Assembly (NCBI RefSeq): GCF_026151205.1
Contig: NC_087078.1
Location: forward strand, 12,507,118 to 12,571,117
DNA length: 64,000 nucleotides
Origin: Bolinopsis microptera
Taxonomy: Eukaryota; Ctenophora; Tentaculata; Lobata; Bolinopsidae
Reading direction: 5' to 3'
The notes under the pieces are model-generated. The model saw nothing but the letters and a program-made list of their open reading frames with translations, was not told where the DNA came from and made no database searches. Both the position numbers and the translations under genes were made by a program. This document shows, piece after piece, positions 31,401-41,328 of the stretch (positions are counted from its first letter, which is position 1; every line of letters begins with the position of its first letter).

Positions 31401-33855
31401 TATAACTCTATTAGAATTCAACATTCTTTCAGAAACGATAGGAAGAATATTGTCCAGAACATAAGAGCTCAATTTAAAAAATTTAGATTAATTTGTCAAA
31501 GACATTAAAAATGTGACAAAATTAACTTTCCCTGCCCCAACAGTATCAAGATAGTGTGTTAAAATTGGCATAGGATGCTTTATTACAGGTATATTAAAGT
31601 ATTAATCGATCCAAACTACGAAAAATATCTTTTAATCTGATGACGATTACCTAACTCTTATAATAACTGATGTGACAAAGTAAACATGTCTTGCCCCTAT
31701 TTTGAAGAACTATACCTCTATTAGAATACTATGTAACTTTATCATCAACAAAATTTCGATAAACTAGTTATTTTGCCAGCAAGGAGCTAACAGAGTTATA
31801 ATAATTTTTTGTGACGAAATTACCCTATTTTTGACCATGTAGCGGTAGTTTAATTGTGACACTGTTAACATATTACCACCTGATAATGATTTATGTGACT
31901 GGTGCATGGTACTATCAGTGTTGTTTGATCCATAGTACGTAATATTATAAGGGGTTTAAGCTGGTATATCATTATTTGTTCAATTTCACAAATGTTCAGA
32001 TATCATCAAGATTATGTGACAAAGTAAACTTGGTTGTGCCTTCTGTGTTTTAATTCCTTACGACTATATGATATAATAACAATTCCCAACACTTCCAGGC
32101 TATCAAATAAACTTACACTACTCAGCATTGCTTATCAGGGTGCCCTAAACATTCATCACATATTTTCTTTAATGTGTGACAGAGTAAACCTGAATGCACC
32201 ATCTAACGAAAAAAGTCGTCAAATATGTAGGTAATGGTCATATGTACCCATCCAATCAACTAGACACTAAAAAATTTGGTCAAAAACGGCAGCAAGGGGT
32301 CCATATTTACTCCGTCACATGTTTTTAGTGTGACAATGTAACCATTTCCGTGCCGGCCGTATTTAAGCGATATCTTATCACCTGATTAAGATATCGTTAT
32401 GTGACAAAGTTAGCATAGAGGATGAGACGATTATCCTAACCATCAAGGGTTTAAGTAATTTCATAGTGTGACAAAGTCAACTACACTTTGCCTTCTAATA
32501 GGGTCACTTATATTTACCAATATCCTCAAACTCAAATGAACGTGTCCATAAACGACTATTTAATAATTCTATTATATTCTATTATATTTTATTCTATTCT
32601 ATTCTATTATATTCTATTCTATTCTGCCTATTCTATTCAATTCTATTCTATTCTACCCTATTCTATTCTATTCTATTCTATTTTATTCTATTATATTCTA
32701 TTTTATTCTATTTTATTCTATTTTATTCTACCCTATTCTATTCTATTCTACCCTATTATATTTTATTCTATTTTATTCTATTCTACCCTATTCTATCATA
32801 TTCTATTCTACCCTATTCTATTCTATTTTATTCTATTTTATTCTATTTTATTCTATTTTATTCTATTTTATTCTATTTTATTCTATTTTATTCTATTTTA
32901 TTCTATTTTATTTTATTCTACCCTATTCTATTTTATTATATTTTATTCTATTTTATTCTATTCTATTTTATTCTATTTTATTCTATTTTATTCTATTTTA
33001 TTCTATTCTATTCTACCCTATTCTATTCAATTCTATTCTATTCTATTCTATTCTATTCTATTCTATTCTATTTTATTATACTCCATTCTATTATATTCTA
33101 TTTTATTCTATTTATTCTATTCTATTCTATTCTATTCTATTCTATTCTATTCTATTTTATTATATTCCATTCTATTATATTCTATTTTATTCTATTTATT
33201 CTATTCTATTCTATTCTATTCTATTCTATTCTATTCTATTCTATTCTATTCTATTCTATTTTATTCTATTAAATTCTATTCTAATTCCAGGCGATCACAC
33301 ACGGGACTGGTGGTTTGGAACAAAAGAAGGAGAGTTCACCAGTATGGGTGTGATTTCTGATGGAAGTTACAACATTCCTGCTGGAATTATCTACTCCTTC
33401 CCGGTAAATAGATTGTTATATTATGTTAATTGGTTTTATTATGTATTGTGTAATTGGAGTCGGGAAGCTTTTACAAGATTTGGCGTTTAGCTCGTAGTGA
33501 TAGTTTACCAAAACACTTAGGCTTGTCGAGCCTGCAAATGAGCAATTTATTTTAAGTATTGTAACACTTACATTTAAGTTAAGCAAATATAGTCATTCTA
33601 GAAAGGGCAAGATATTCCGTTGAGAATTTTAAAACCGTCTGGTTAAATCCAGACCAGCCAGATCATCTTACACTCGGAACTTTCTGGAATAATCTAAATC
33701 TTTCCCAGGTCACAATACAGGCTGGTGGAAAATGGAACATTGTCCAGGGTCTGAAACAGGACGACTTCGCTACTGAGAAAATGGTGGCTACTTACAACGA
33801 GCTACAAGAAGAGGCCACCGAAGCCGCCAAGCTCGCCGCTGAAGCCGCCAACTAA
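28413..33855 (+). CDS. MDH1: Cytosolic malate dehydrogenase, nine exons
   Basis: Interconverts malate and oxaloacetate with NAD in the cytosol (malate-aspartate shuttle). Exons: 28413-28421, 28593-28694, 28821-28917, 29088-29276, 29476-29585, 29730-29906, 30122-30197, 33291-33403 and 33709-33855. They total 1,020 nt, 339 residues, with consistent phases and GT-AG at every junction. Family landmarks: the NAD loop [12 protein letters not shown] (usual TGAAGQ, so Ala is Gly), [13 protein letters not shown], the catalytic-loop arginines in [19 protein letters not shown], the active-site His in [10 protein letters not shown], and the substrate-side SAMSAAKAI and WFGTKEGEF. The tail is Ala/Glu-rich. 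Exon 1 codes only three residues. Intron 7 is 3.1 kb and filled with repeats; the other introns are short. An ATTAAA polyadenylation signal lies at 33993. Confidence 0.96.
30383..32547 (+). mobile_element. 2.2 kb terminal-inverted-repeat element in MDH1 intron 7
   Basis: Ends are inverted over about 38 bp with two mismatches, beginning GGACACGTTCATTTGAGTTT and continuing AGGATATTGGTAAA. A 17-bp word ATAAACGACTATTTAAT stands at 32548-32564 and again at 30359-30375, separated from the left terminus by 7 bp (CGTATAA). The interior has no transposase. It carries three diverged ~300-bp repeats (about 31050-31740) and at least 13 same-strand copies of a TGTGACAAAGTAAAC-like motif. The superfamily is not recognised, and the long flanking duplication is unusual. 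Confidence 0.8.
32566..33285 (+). repeat. TTCTA pentanucleotide array
   Basis: About 720 bp of degenerate TTCTA/TTTTA/CCCTA/TTATA pentamers, running up to the exon-8 acceptor 'ctaattccag'. Because the period is not a multiple of three and stops are absent in one phase, it produces a 290-codon open frame of SILFY repeats that is not a gene. It may serve as an extended pyrimidine-rich tract for the downstream acceptor. Confidence 0.95.
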
Positions 33856-34298
33856 ATTAGCGTTTGTAAATTTAGCCTTCAATATTGATATTTTATGGTT
33901 TTTGTAGGCATTAAATATTGCACATTTTCATGTAGATTTTAGAAGACCATATTTATAATTAGTTTGTGTACTACTCACCTTCTCATTTGATTATTAAAGA
34001 ATTCACGAAAGGTTTGAATTTGAGCTCATTTAAAGAGTAAACAGTCAGATTTTTACGAAGATTAATTTATTGCAACTGTGTGTTCTAATGTTCTCATTCT
34101 CACATTACATTGTTTAGAATATATAGGTATGTTTTTCTGAATAGAAAAAAATAACTGAGATCTGAAAATGTAACTTAAATCTAAAAAACTAGACTATTCA
34201 AAATTTTGAAATGATGATTTATTAAGACAGCAATAATGCATCTTCCCTGCAACTAAAATTAATGGATGGAACACACTCTAAACACTACCAATAACCAT

Positions 34299-34590
34299 TA
34301 ATCCGCCTGGTATTGCTTGAGGTACCAGGTTCGATTCCCGACTCTGTCACTAGCCGTGGGGTGAGCGTCGTCGACGCTCAGCTAAGGATCCTGAGTGGTC
34401 TATGCAGCCCCCCGGTCCAGTCAGCCAAATACCCGAGAAATCGGGTGTGAGGGTTAAATGAGGAGCTGCCCATTGCAGCAAAGTCTCGGGCGAAGAAAGT
34501 ATGGTACACACTACCTTAACCGTCACTGGCCTAATGTATAATTGAATCCTTCGGCTTCCTGTAATTGGCTGGTTACACACTTGTGTAACA
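34299..34590 (+). repeat. tRNA-derived SINE, 5'-truncated
   Basis: Begins within a tRNA-like head (TTAATCCGCCTGG..) and contains a B box GGTTCGATTCC at 34328-34338, followed by a nonrepetitive body (GTGGGGTGAGCGTCG, CCCCCCGGTCCAGTCAGCC). The head matches the SINE at 63075-63378 (TAATCCGC..GGTT..TTCGA). Box A is missing. It lies between MDH1 and TOMM7. The 3' end is approximate. Confidence 0.65.
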
Positions 34591-34721
34591 ATGTGGCTGT
34601 TGGAATGTCCGAAGTAAAATAAGTGTTGAGATTGAGATACAATACTAAAACTAGTATACAATATTACTATAAAGTACTATACATTATACAATATCTTAAC
34701 CCCTACCCTTCAAAGCTAGCA

Positions 34722-34895
34722 ATGAATTTGGAGCTATCAGAGCCAGTAAAAGAACGCCTGACTAAAGTGACGAGGCTCGGACAGAAAGTCTTCTACTATG
34801 CTATAATCCCTTACATCATTTTCAAGGGACTTGGCACTGACGTTGACCCGGCATCAGGTCTCCCTCCTCCTTCTATTCTTAGTATCATATTCTAG
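34722..34895 (+). CDS. TOMM7: TOM complex small subunit TOMM7
   Basis: A small, tail-anchored subunit of the mitochondrial outer-membrane import pore that tunes TOM complex stability. The 57 residues are in one exon. After a short N-terminus, LSEPVKERLTKVTRLGQ matches the family's LSxExKxRL..xxKxxQ segment. A membrane helix (FYYAIIPYIIFKGLG) with the family Pro follows, then DP(x)SGLPPPSILSIIF, matching the conserved DPGxPxPTxLSLL end. The start at 34722 gives the normal length (human is 55). A longer frame open upstream to 34623 is 5' UTR. It is the third gene of the row, 867 bp after MDH1 and 531 bp before GEMIN2. It is easily missed because of its size. Confidence 0.88.
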   Translation: MNLELSEPVKERLTKVTRLGQKVFYYAIIPYIIFKGLGTDVDPASGLPPPSILSIIF

Positions 34896-35352
34896 AGTCC
34901 TGCTCAAATTCTGCTCAATTCCTGCTGAGAGTTTGGGAAACCTTGACATGATGTTCAGACACGACCGTGTCTTTCTACAGATATATTATCACGCCACCTG
35001 ACAAAGTGTATGCAGCGATCACTTAGTTTACTGATACTGCTACTGGATTGATTGGGGTATAAACTGGACATTATTGGTTTCACCTTATATTGACCCTCAT
35101 TAGCCCTAGGTTTCAAGTGCTGTTGAGCTTGATCGAGTGATTATTGTTCCATTTTTAATGTGATCGATGCGTTCCCAAACGTTTTAGAAGGTTTTCTATT
35201 CTAGAGTTCTTATTTTCGACTAATTTATTTATGATATATATTTTAGTTTTACTTCTATTCATTCGAAAACTTCAAGTGAAATTCACCATGTTATACAGAA
35301 AATCATTATTTTTACTATTAAACACTCAGTTTAACATACAGTTCTGACCACC

Positions 35353-35373
35353 AATAAATCCTCTATCTTACAG
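35353..35373 (+). promoter_or_regulatory. TOMM7 poly(A) signal abutting a 3' splice acceptor upstream of GEMIN2
   Basis: AATAAA at 35353-35358 is followed within 15 bp by 'tcctctatcttacag' (AG at 35372-35373), 53 bp before the GEMIN2 start codon. A poly(A) signal followed closely by an unpaired acceptor is the arrangement seen between genes of trans-spliced operons. That reading is inference. Confidence 0.5.
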
Positions 35374-35426
35374 TGTACGGAGTGTATCTAGAGTTATGAC
35401 AGGAATGTAAAACATATCCCTGAATC

Positions 35427-36346
35427 ATGTCCGATATTGAAGAAGACTGCTACCCTCCTCAAGCACTACCAAGAGGCACACACACTCCCGGCGAGAAACC
35501 CCAAGATGGCCTCCAATACCTCTCAATCGTACACTCTGAAGCATCATACATTCCGGATGTCATGTCAGTTGACAGAAGCATGTTCAACCTAATGTCAGAT
35601 GAAACCGAACCACGTGATGAGAAAACTTCACTTAGTTTCCCTCCCGCACTTATCAACAAGCAAGTTCACAAGTTCTCCAAATTAAGACAATATTGCAGCA
35701 GGATGCAGAAGATCCACCCAAACAAGCTCCAGGGAGACGAACTGGAACTGAGCATTTCCAAGAAAACCTTCGACGAGCAGGCCAGTTTATCTCTGGTACT
35801 GAGCTTGTCCCAAGTTTCTGTGTTTGAACTGCTGGATTACGTTCAGGATGTTTGTTTGTCTTCTGAAGAAAAGTCTAGAAATCCAAGGGCTGTTGGTTCG
35901 TGGGTTTTTTCTCTGTTGTGTGTTATTGATAAACCTGTTCCCATGGATTACATGTCCATCATAAGGTTAGTCTGAGAATCATTATACATTCCTAAAATGT
36001 TTTAATGTCTCAAATGTTTACAAATCCCTCTCAATTTTAACTGATTATTGTTTTGACCTCATGTTGTAAAAGGCTGTGTAATTAATCACTTAGTTTCTAC
36101 ATTGATAATAATTGATAATTACAATGAACCTATTTCTTCAGGGCGGTTGGGCGACGTTGTGCAGTCCTCAGCTCCGAATTACTAACCACACTTGATCCAG
36201 AAAAACTCGATCTTTCCTCGAACGAACCTAATTTTCAATATCTCGTCCTTTTCATTCTAGTGTGCCACTATTTCGAACAGTTGGATTTGCTGGAGGAGTT
36301 TGGACTGGCCTCCGGTTCATGACGATCTGACAAAAATGTTTTAAAC
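35427..36346 (+). CDS. GEMIN2: Gem-associated protein 2 (SMN complex)
   Basis: Core SMN-complex subunit that holds the Sm protein pentamer during spliceosomal snRNP assembly in the cytoplasm. Two exons, 35427-35965 and 36142-36346, give 247 residues (human 280). Family landmarks: an early YLSIVHSEASYIPDVM (family YLxxVxxEAxxxPDVV), then LSLSQVSVFELLDYVQDV, PRAVGSWVFSLLCVIDKP and, across the junction, RRCAVLSSELLTTLD..LVLFILVCHYFEQLDL, matching the family's RRCSEVR..LNLLICLVSRYFDQxDL end. The intron is 176 bp with GT-AG. The N-terminal region is shorter and more acidic than in vertebrates. An AATAAA lies at 36538-36543. The next gene's acceptor follows about 165 bp later. Confidence 0.88.
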
Positions 36347-36707
36347 GTTCATTTAAATGCTCTTTTACAAATTTTTGAAGGTTGGAACCTTTTTTATTCT
36401 TTCATTTTTTACCATCGACCAAAAATTAGCTGTTTTAACTTTTAATCTTTTATCTTGATGTTTGCAACATCCCAATTATTGCTTCATTTCAGAATAATGT
36501 ATCAGACTCTTCATTCATTCCTAATTGAACTTCTCACAATAAAGTGATTTCATTTTGTTGATGTAGATCAGAATTGTGAATCAGTTGGGACGATGAGAAA
36601 ATAATAATACTGTGCTAAGTTAAGGTGAACTTGAAAATCGAATTAACGGTTAAAAAACTCCAAATAAAATAAGCTTGTAAAACCTATTGTGTGCTCTTGA
36701 CGGTTAC

Positions 36708-36709
36708 AG
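36708..36709 (+). promoter_or_regulatory. Acceptor-like AG upstream of the 172-aa gene
   Basis: 'cttgacggttacag' ends 35 bp before the ATG at 36745 and about 165 bp after the GEMIN2 AATAAA. No donor exon is visible between the two genes, so this is a candidate leader trans-splice site. Confidence 0.4.
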
Positions 36710-36744
36710 TGTCCGACATTTCCTCATCCCCACACCATCTCAGG

Positions 36745-37752
36745 ATGACTGGTCACCTCAGAACAGCTGTTCGGGCAGCTAAACGTGCAGTGAGCCACCT
36801 TAATTACCCGTTCTGTACCCAGGAGAGAAGTGGTGTTATCACTGCCCTGGTAGATTGTGGGTGTAGGTGGTCACGTGGTGAGCTCATGACTATTTCTGAG
36901 CGGTCTAAAGAATTGGGTGAGTTTATTCTTTCTTTTTTGGATGGGTAGATTTTATGGAAATGAACTGTTAAAGAATATAATGGTTATATAATATATATAT
37001 AACAATAAGTTTACAGTGGAATTTGTTGGTGTGGCATTTTTCTAGTTTGGCAATGTTAAATTTTTAATATTTCACCGCTCCATTCCATACTGAGCAGAGG
37101 CGTGGAAATATAATAATTTGATAATCTCATCATATTCAGATATTGATCCTGTGAAGATAATAAATGTTTACGACCGTAATTACGACCCGACCCAATTTAA
37201 CATATCCAGAAAAGAGGCGATGTTGAATTTCTATGTAATCGACCAGAAGGGAAACAGACATAAAAACTTGGATGCTATGCTGTTTCTGTATTGGCACGCC
37301 GGTAAGTTCCCAGATCATGAATGTTGGAGTTCTGTTGTAGGAATTTTGTTTTTATCATTGGCACGCCTGTAAGTGGCAAGATGGAAGTTAAGGTTCTATT
37401 GTGGAGGAACTTCACGTTCGTGTTGATTAGGTTATACTTCATTTCTAGTGACTGGTGCACACACATTCCACTTGCAGAAACGGGACACAAAGCGTATTAA
37501 AGTTAGCTTTTGGCCTCAAACCATCGAACTTTACTTTAATCAATTAATTTATCCTTCAACTTTTCAGACAGGAAAGTTTACTGCCTGGCATATCCCTTCT
37601 ACCGACCTCTAAATTATATCTTCGAGAAACTGTGGCTACCACACCGGTTTAAATTCTACGGCAGAGATGATGTGTACATGGAGATAACTGAAGACAAGAA
37701 ATATATGGAGTGGGCCAGAGGGAATAGAAAGAAATTAAATGATAAAGGATGA
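36745..37752 (+). CDS. Unrecognised 172-residue protein, three exons
   Basis: Exons 36745-36916, 37140-37301 and 37568-37752 are in agreeing phase, with strong donors (gtgagt, gtaagt) and acceptors (attcag, ttttcag). The start ATG is at 36745; the frame is open further upstream but only through GTG. The N-terminal part is basic and helical with three cysteines (RTAVRAAKRAVSHLNYPFCT). The middle has VKIINVYDRNYDPTQFN and FYVIDQKGNRHKNLDAML, and the end is rich in aromatic residues (YCLAYPFYRPLNYIFEKLW) with a Lys-rich tail (WARGNRKKLNDKG). No signal peptide or clear membrane span. The splice-perfect structure and position as fifth gene in a housekeeping row argue that it is real; a mitochondrial role is only a guess. 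I do not recognise the family. Confidence 0.75.
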
Positions 37753-38260
37753 ACTTCGTGAGATATTGACACTGCTAGATGTGAAATGATGATCATTTGA
37801 GTGCATTCAGCTTTTGTGTTGTTGATTCATCATTAAGTTATTGTGGTTATAATCAATAATGGACATTGTATATTTCAGAGAAATCTTTGAAAGTTTGTAA
37901 ATAATTTATCTACTCATTTAAGAGAATTTGTAGAATACGAAGTTGAATAACTAATAATTCTTTGACAATTTCATGAAATCTTCAGTTCTGGTTCGTTCAA
38001 TGATATAAGTCTTTTATTTGTTGGAATCCAAATGGTTTTATCTAAGAAATAAGAAGGGATTGCTGCAGCTGTAAACACCACGGTAAGTAAGTAAGTAAGT
38101 AAGTAAAGATTATGACATAACATCATCACAAGTGTCTACAAAATATCATTGCACTAAATAGAAAAATACTTTAAATAAATATACTTTTCCATCAACATTA
38201 ATAATTTAATAAATTCAATTTTAACTAATAAAATCTAATACATTATCTATAAACAATTCA

Positions 38261-41200
38261 TTAATACTTCCCAGTGGAATAAAGATTTATAAAACGCTTC
38301 TTTGCCACAAAAGGATGAAACCAAAGATATTCATTATGTCTCTCCTTATTGCTTAAATAACTTGGACCTTCAATTTTCCCTAAAACTTCATTCGAAACAG
38401 TCCAAAAATAAGAATCATTTACACTGTTTTTAGAAATCATTTCTTTCTTAAATCCTTCCAATCTAACTTTAAAGCTTAAAACTGTCGAGCAGTTCTTGAC
38501 ATCTGAAGGGAGTTTGTTCCAATAAGGAATGACTCGCTCCGGAAGAAAAGAAGACTGAATATTCCTGACTTTAGTTACACTCTTACTACATCTATTGGTT
38601 GAAACTAAATTAAGACCAGATCTGCTCATTCTGAACAAACCCGATCCATATTCAGTCAAACCACTAGTTACTTTAAAAGCTTCAATAAGGTCCCCACGTA
38701 TTCGCCGCTCTGCCAGCGTTGTCAAATTGAGTATATCCAGTCTACGGCTGTATGGAAGAGTACCCACCTCATCAATAAGACGGGTAAACCGCCTCTGGAC
38801 GCTCTCCAGCTCCAAAACAGTCCCCCAACTTCCATGAGCCGCAACTGGATTCCACAATTGGACACAATACTCAAGATGAGGTCTTATCAAAGCTTTATAA
38901 ATAGATATCATTACAAACTTTTCTCTAATAACTAAGTTCCTTACAATCCAGCAGATCATACGATTTGCTTTAGAAATACATGCTTTTATCTGTTCATTCC
39001 AAAGCAAGGAGCTATGGGTAATAACCCCCAAATCTTTTTCCTGTGCAGATACTTCTAGTTCCACTCCATTTACAATATAATTCGAGTTAGGATTATTATT
39101 CAGATTAATATGAACTACTTTACACTTGGCAGGATTGAAGTTTAAGTGCCAAAAACTCTCCCAAATTTCGAGTTCTAAAATATCATCAGATACACTTCTA
39201 TGGTTAGCTGCATTACAAACTAACTTGAGATCATCTGCAAATAATTTAATCTTATTTTTAACATTGTCAGGTAAATCGTTTATATAAAGAATAAATAACA
39301 AAGGACCCAATACTGACCCCTGGGGAACACCAGATAACACGTGTTTCACCTCAGACCATTGTCCTTCTACACAAACCCTCATGGTTCTGTCTGTCAGAAA
39401 GTCTTTTATAACATCTAGAACTTTTCCCTTGACCCCAAACCCCTCCAATTTAGATAGAAGTCTAAAGTGGGGGACTGTGTCAAAGGCCTTACTAAAATCA
39501 AAATACAAAAGATCGACAGGAGCACCTTCGTCTAAAATTTCAAGAATATTATCAAATGTCTCTAAAAGATTAGATAGACAAGATTTACCCTTCACAAATC
39601 CATGCTGATGCTTTGAAATTCGTTCTTCTAAAAATGTTAATAAATGTGCCCTCACTAACTTTTCATACACTTTGCACAAAATACAAGTTAATGAGACAGG
39701 TCTATAATTTAAGGGATCAGATTTAACACCCTTTTTAAACAATGCTACAACAGATGCTGTCTTCCAAATGTCAGGCAGGACTCCTGTTTCTGAACATTTA
39801 ACAAATAATTTAGTAACAGCTTCAACAAACATTTCATCGTATGCTAAGGATTTCAACAACTTTGGATGAACGCCATCTGGACCCGAACTCTTAAAAACAT
39901 TAAGCTTTAAAAGCTGCTTCTTGATATCAGAACTGTTAATTTCCATATCATCAATAACCTCTTTGTTATAACTCTCATTTTTAGGGAGAGGGCCAGGTGG
40001 TTCACGCACAAACACAGAACTAAAGGCACTAGCAAGTACCTCAGCTGACTCAGATGAACTATCTGTGCGTGTACCATCTCCTCTATCTAAAGAAACAACA
40101 CTTGATTTCACTTGACGTTTATTACGCAAATACGAGTAAAAAGATTTACAATTCTGTTTTAAATTAGATGTAATCTTCTTTTCATAATTTACTTTAGCTT
40201 TAATCTCTGCCACCTCAAAATTATGCTGCTTGCTATTTGCACAGCTCAAGTTAATATAAGAAGGATTAATATCAAATTCAGCCCATGCTCTGTCCTTGTT
40301 CTTCCTCATTCTTTTAAGTGAAGTTGTACTCCATGGCAACTTGACAGGTCTGTTGTCGAGATAAACCGAAGCAGCTGGGACAGCTGCAGCAACAGACTCC
40401 AATTTACCATGTAGTTCAACCCACATATCTTGGACATTATTTGTACAACTATAATCCCAGTCAATATTATTCTTACTAAAGTTAAATAACTCCTCTGAGG
40501 AAATCTTACCCCAAATAGGCTTCAAAATCTTTTGTTTGGGACTTTTGTTAGTGTTGGGCGAAACGACCAGTTCGACAAGTATCCCAACATGATCACTCTT
40601 GCCAAGCGGAGAAACGATCTTACAACCGTTGACAAGAGCATCATTTGTATACAAAACCTGATCAAGAAGACTCTCCTGGAGAGTATCTTTCACAAGCCGT
40701 CTTCTGGTTGTTTCGTTAGTAAAGTACCACATCAAACCACTGTCATTAAATAAATCAATATACTTTTGTTGAATCATTAAAACCTGATTCTTACTAGAAA
40801 TACCACTATTTACACTACCAGTTTCCCAAGATACATTAGGTAAGTTAAAATCTCCTATAATAATAGTTTCAAAAACATTCTTTTCACTAGATATGTTCTT
40901 GATGCAAGATAATAACATATTGTTCTGTTCTAAATTTAAAGAAGTAGACCTATAAATACAACAAATACTAATCAATCCACCAGAGGTATTGACATTGATA
41001 GCTAAAGAATCTGGTGCTTTTAAAAATGAGCTCACTAATGAAGCATTACAACTGTTTTTAATATAAATAATAGAACCACCACCTCCACTTATGTTGCTAG
41101 TGGAGTTATCGATTTTAAAATCTCTGTCCTTTCTAAACATACTAAAACCTTCAATAAAAATTTCAGCATCTAAAATATCACTATTAAAATGAGTTTCTGT

Positions 41201-41299
41201 AATGCAGATTACATGAATGGATTTATAAACTGATAGAATACATTTTAGTTCATCAATTTTATTAAATAGTCCATTAGCATTAGTATAAAAAATATTCAT
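38261..41299 (-). CDS. LINE ORF2: APE endonuclease and reverse transcriptase
   Basis: 1,012 residues. The N-terminal apurinic-type endonuclease has N7 (YTNANGL), E35 (CITETH), D150/N152 (IIGDFN) and the SDH triad end (S235-D236-H237). A linker of about 200 residues follows. Reverse transcriptase occupies about 510-760, with NYRPVSLT (531-538), DFSKAFDTVPH (601-611), GVPQGSVLGPLLF (657-669) and FADD (687-690), and then a C-terminal thumb and arm region (RPHLEYCVQLWNP). There is no RNase H domain. All catalytic residues I can place are intact and there are no internal stops, so it may still be functional. Nicks DNA and primes reverse transcription of its own RNA. Confidence 0.95.
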   Translation of the reverse strand: MNIFYTNANGLFNKIDELKCILSVYKSIHVICITETHFNSDILDAEIFIEGFSMFRKDRDFKIDNSTSNISGGGGSIIYIKNSCNASLVSSFLKAPDSLAINVNTSGGLISICCIYRSTSLNLEQNNMLLSCIKNISSEKNVFETIIIGDFNLPNVSWETGSVNSGISSKNQVLMIQQKYIDLFNDSGLMWYFTNETTRRRLVKDTLQESLLDQVLYTNDALVNGCKIVSPLGKSDHVGILVELVVSPNTNKSPKQKILKPIWGKISSEELFNFSKNNIDWDYSCTNNVQDMWVELHGKLESVAAAVPAASVYLDNRPVKLPWSTTSLKRMRKNKDRAWAEFDINPSYINLSCANSKQHNFEVAEIKAKVNYEKKITSNLKQNCKSFYSYLRNKRQVKSSVVSLDRGDGTRTDSSSESAEVLASAFSSVFVREPPGPLPKNESYNKEVIDDMEINSSDIKKQLLKLNVFKSSGPDGVHPKLLKSLAYDEMFVEAVTKLFVKCSETGVLPDIWKTASVVALFKKGVKSDPLNYRPVSLTCILCKVYEKLVRAHLLTFLEERISKHQHGFVKGKSCLSNLLETFDNILEILDEGAPVDLLYFDFSKAFDTVPHFRLLSKLEGFGVKGKVLDVIKDFLTDRTMRVCVEGQWSEVKHVLSGVPQGSVLGPLLFILYINDLPDNVKNKIKLFADDLKLVCNAANHRSVSDDILELEIWESFWHLNFNPAKCKVVHINLNNNPNSNYIVNGVELEVSAQEKDLGVITHSSLLWNEQIKACISKANRMICWIVRNLVIREKFVMISIYKALIRPHLEYCVQLWNPVAAHGSWGTVLELESVQRRFTRLIDEVGTLPYSRRLDILNLTTLAERRIRGDLIEAFKVTSGLTEYGSGLFRMSRSGLNLVSTNRCSKSVTKVRNIQSSFLPERVIPYWNKLPSDVKNCSTVLSFKVRLEGFKKEMISKNSVNDSYFWTVSNEVLGKIEGPSYLSNKERHNEYLWFHPFVAKKRFINLYSTGKY

Positions 41300-41328
41300 G
41301 GGCTGACTACATTCTTTGTGAATGCTAT

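Noticed and set aside
32488..33360. 290-codon open frame of SILFY-type repeats
   Set aside because: It is generated by the TTCTA pentanucleotide array; its 3' end merely overlaps MDH1 exon 8 in another frame.
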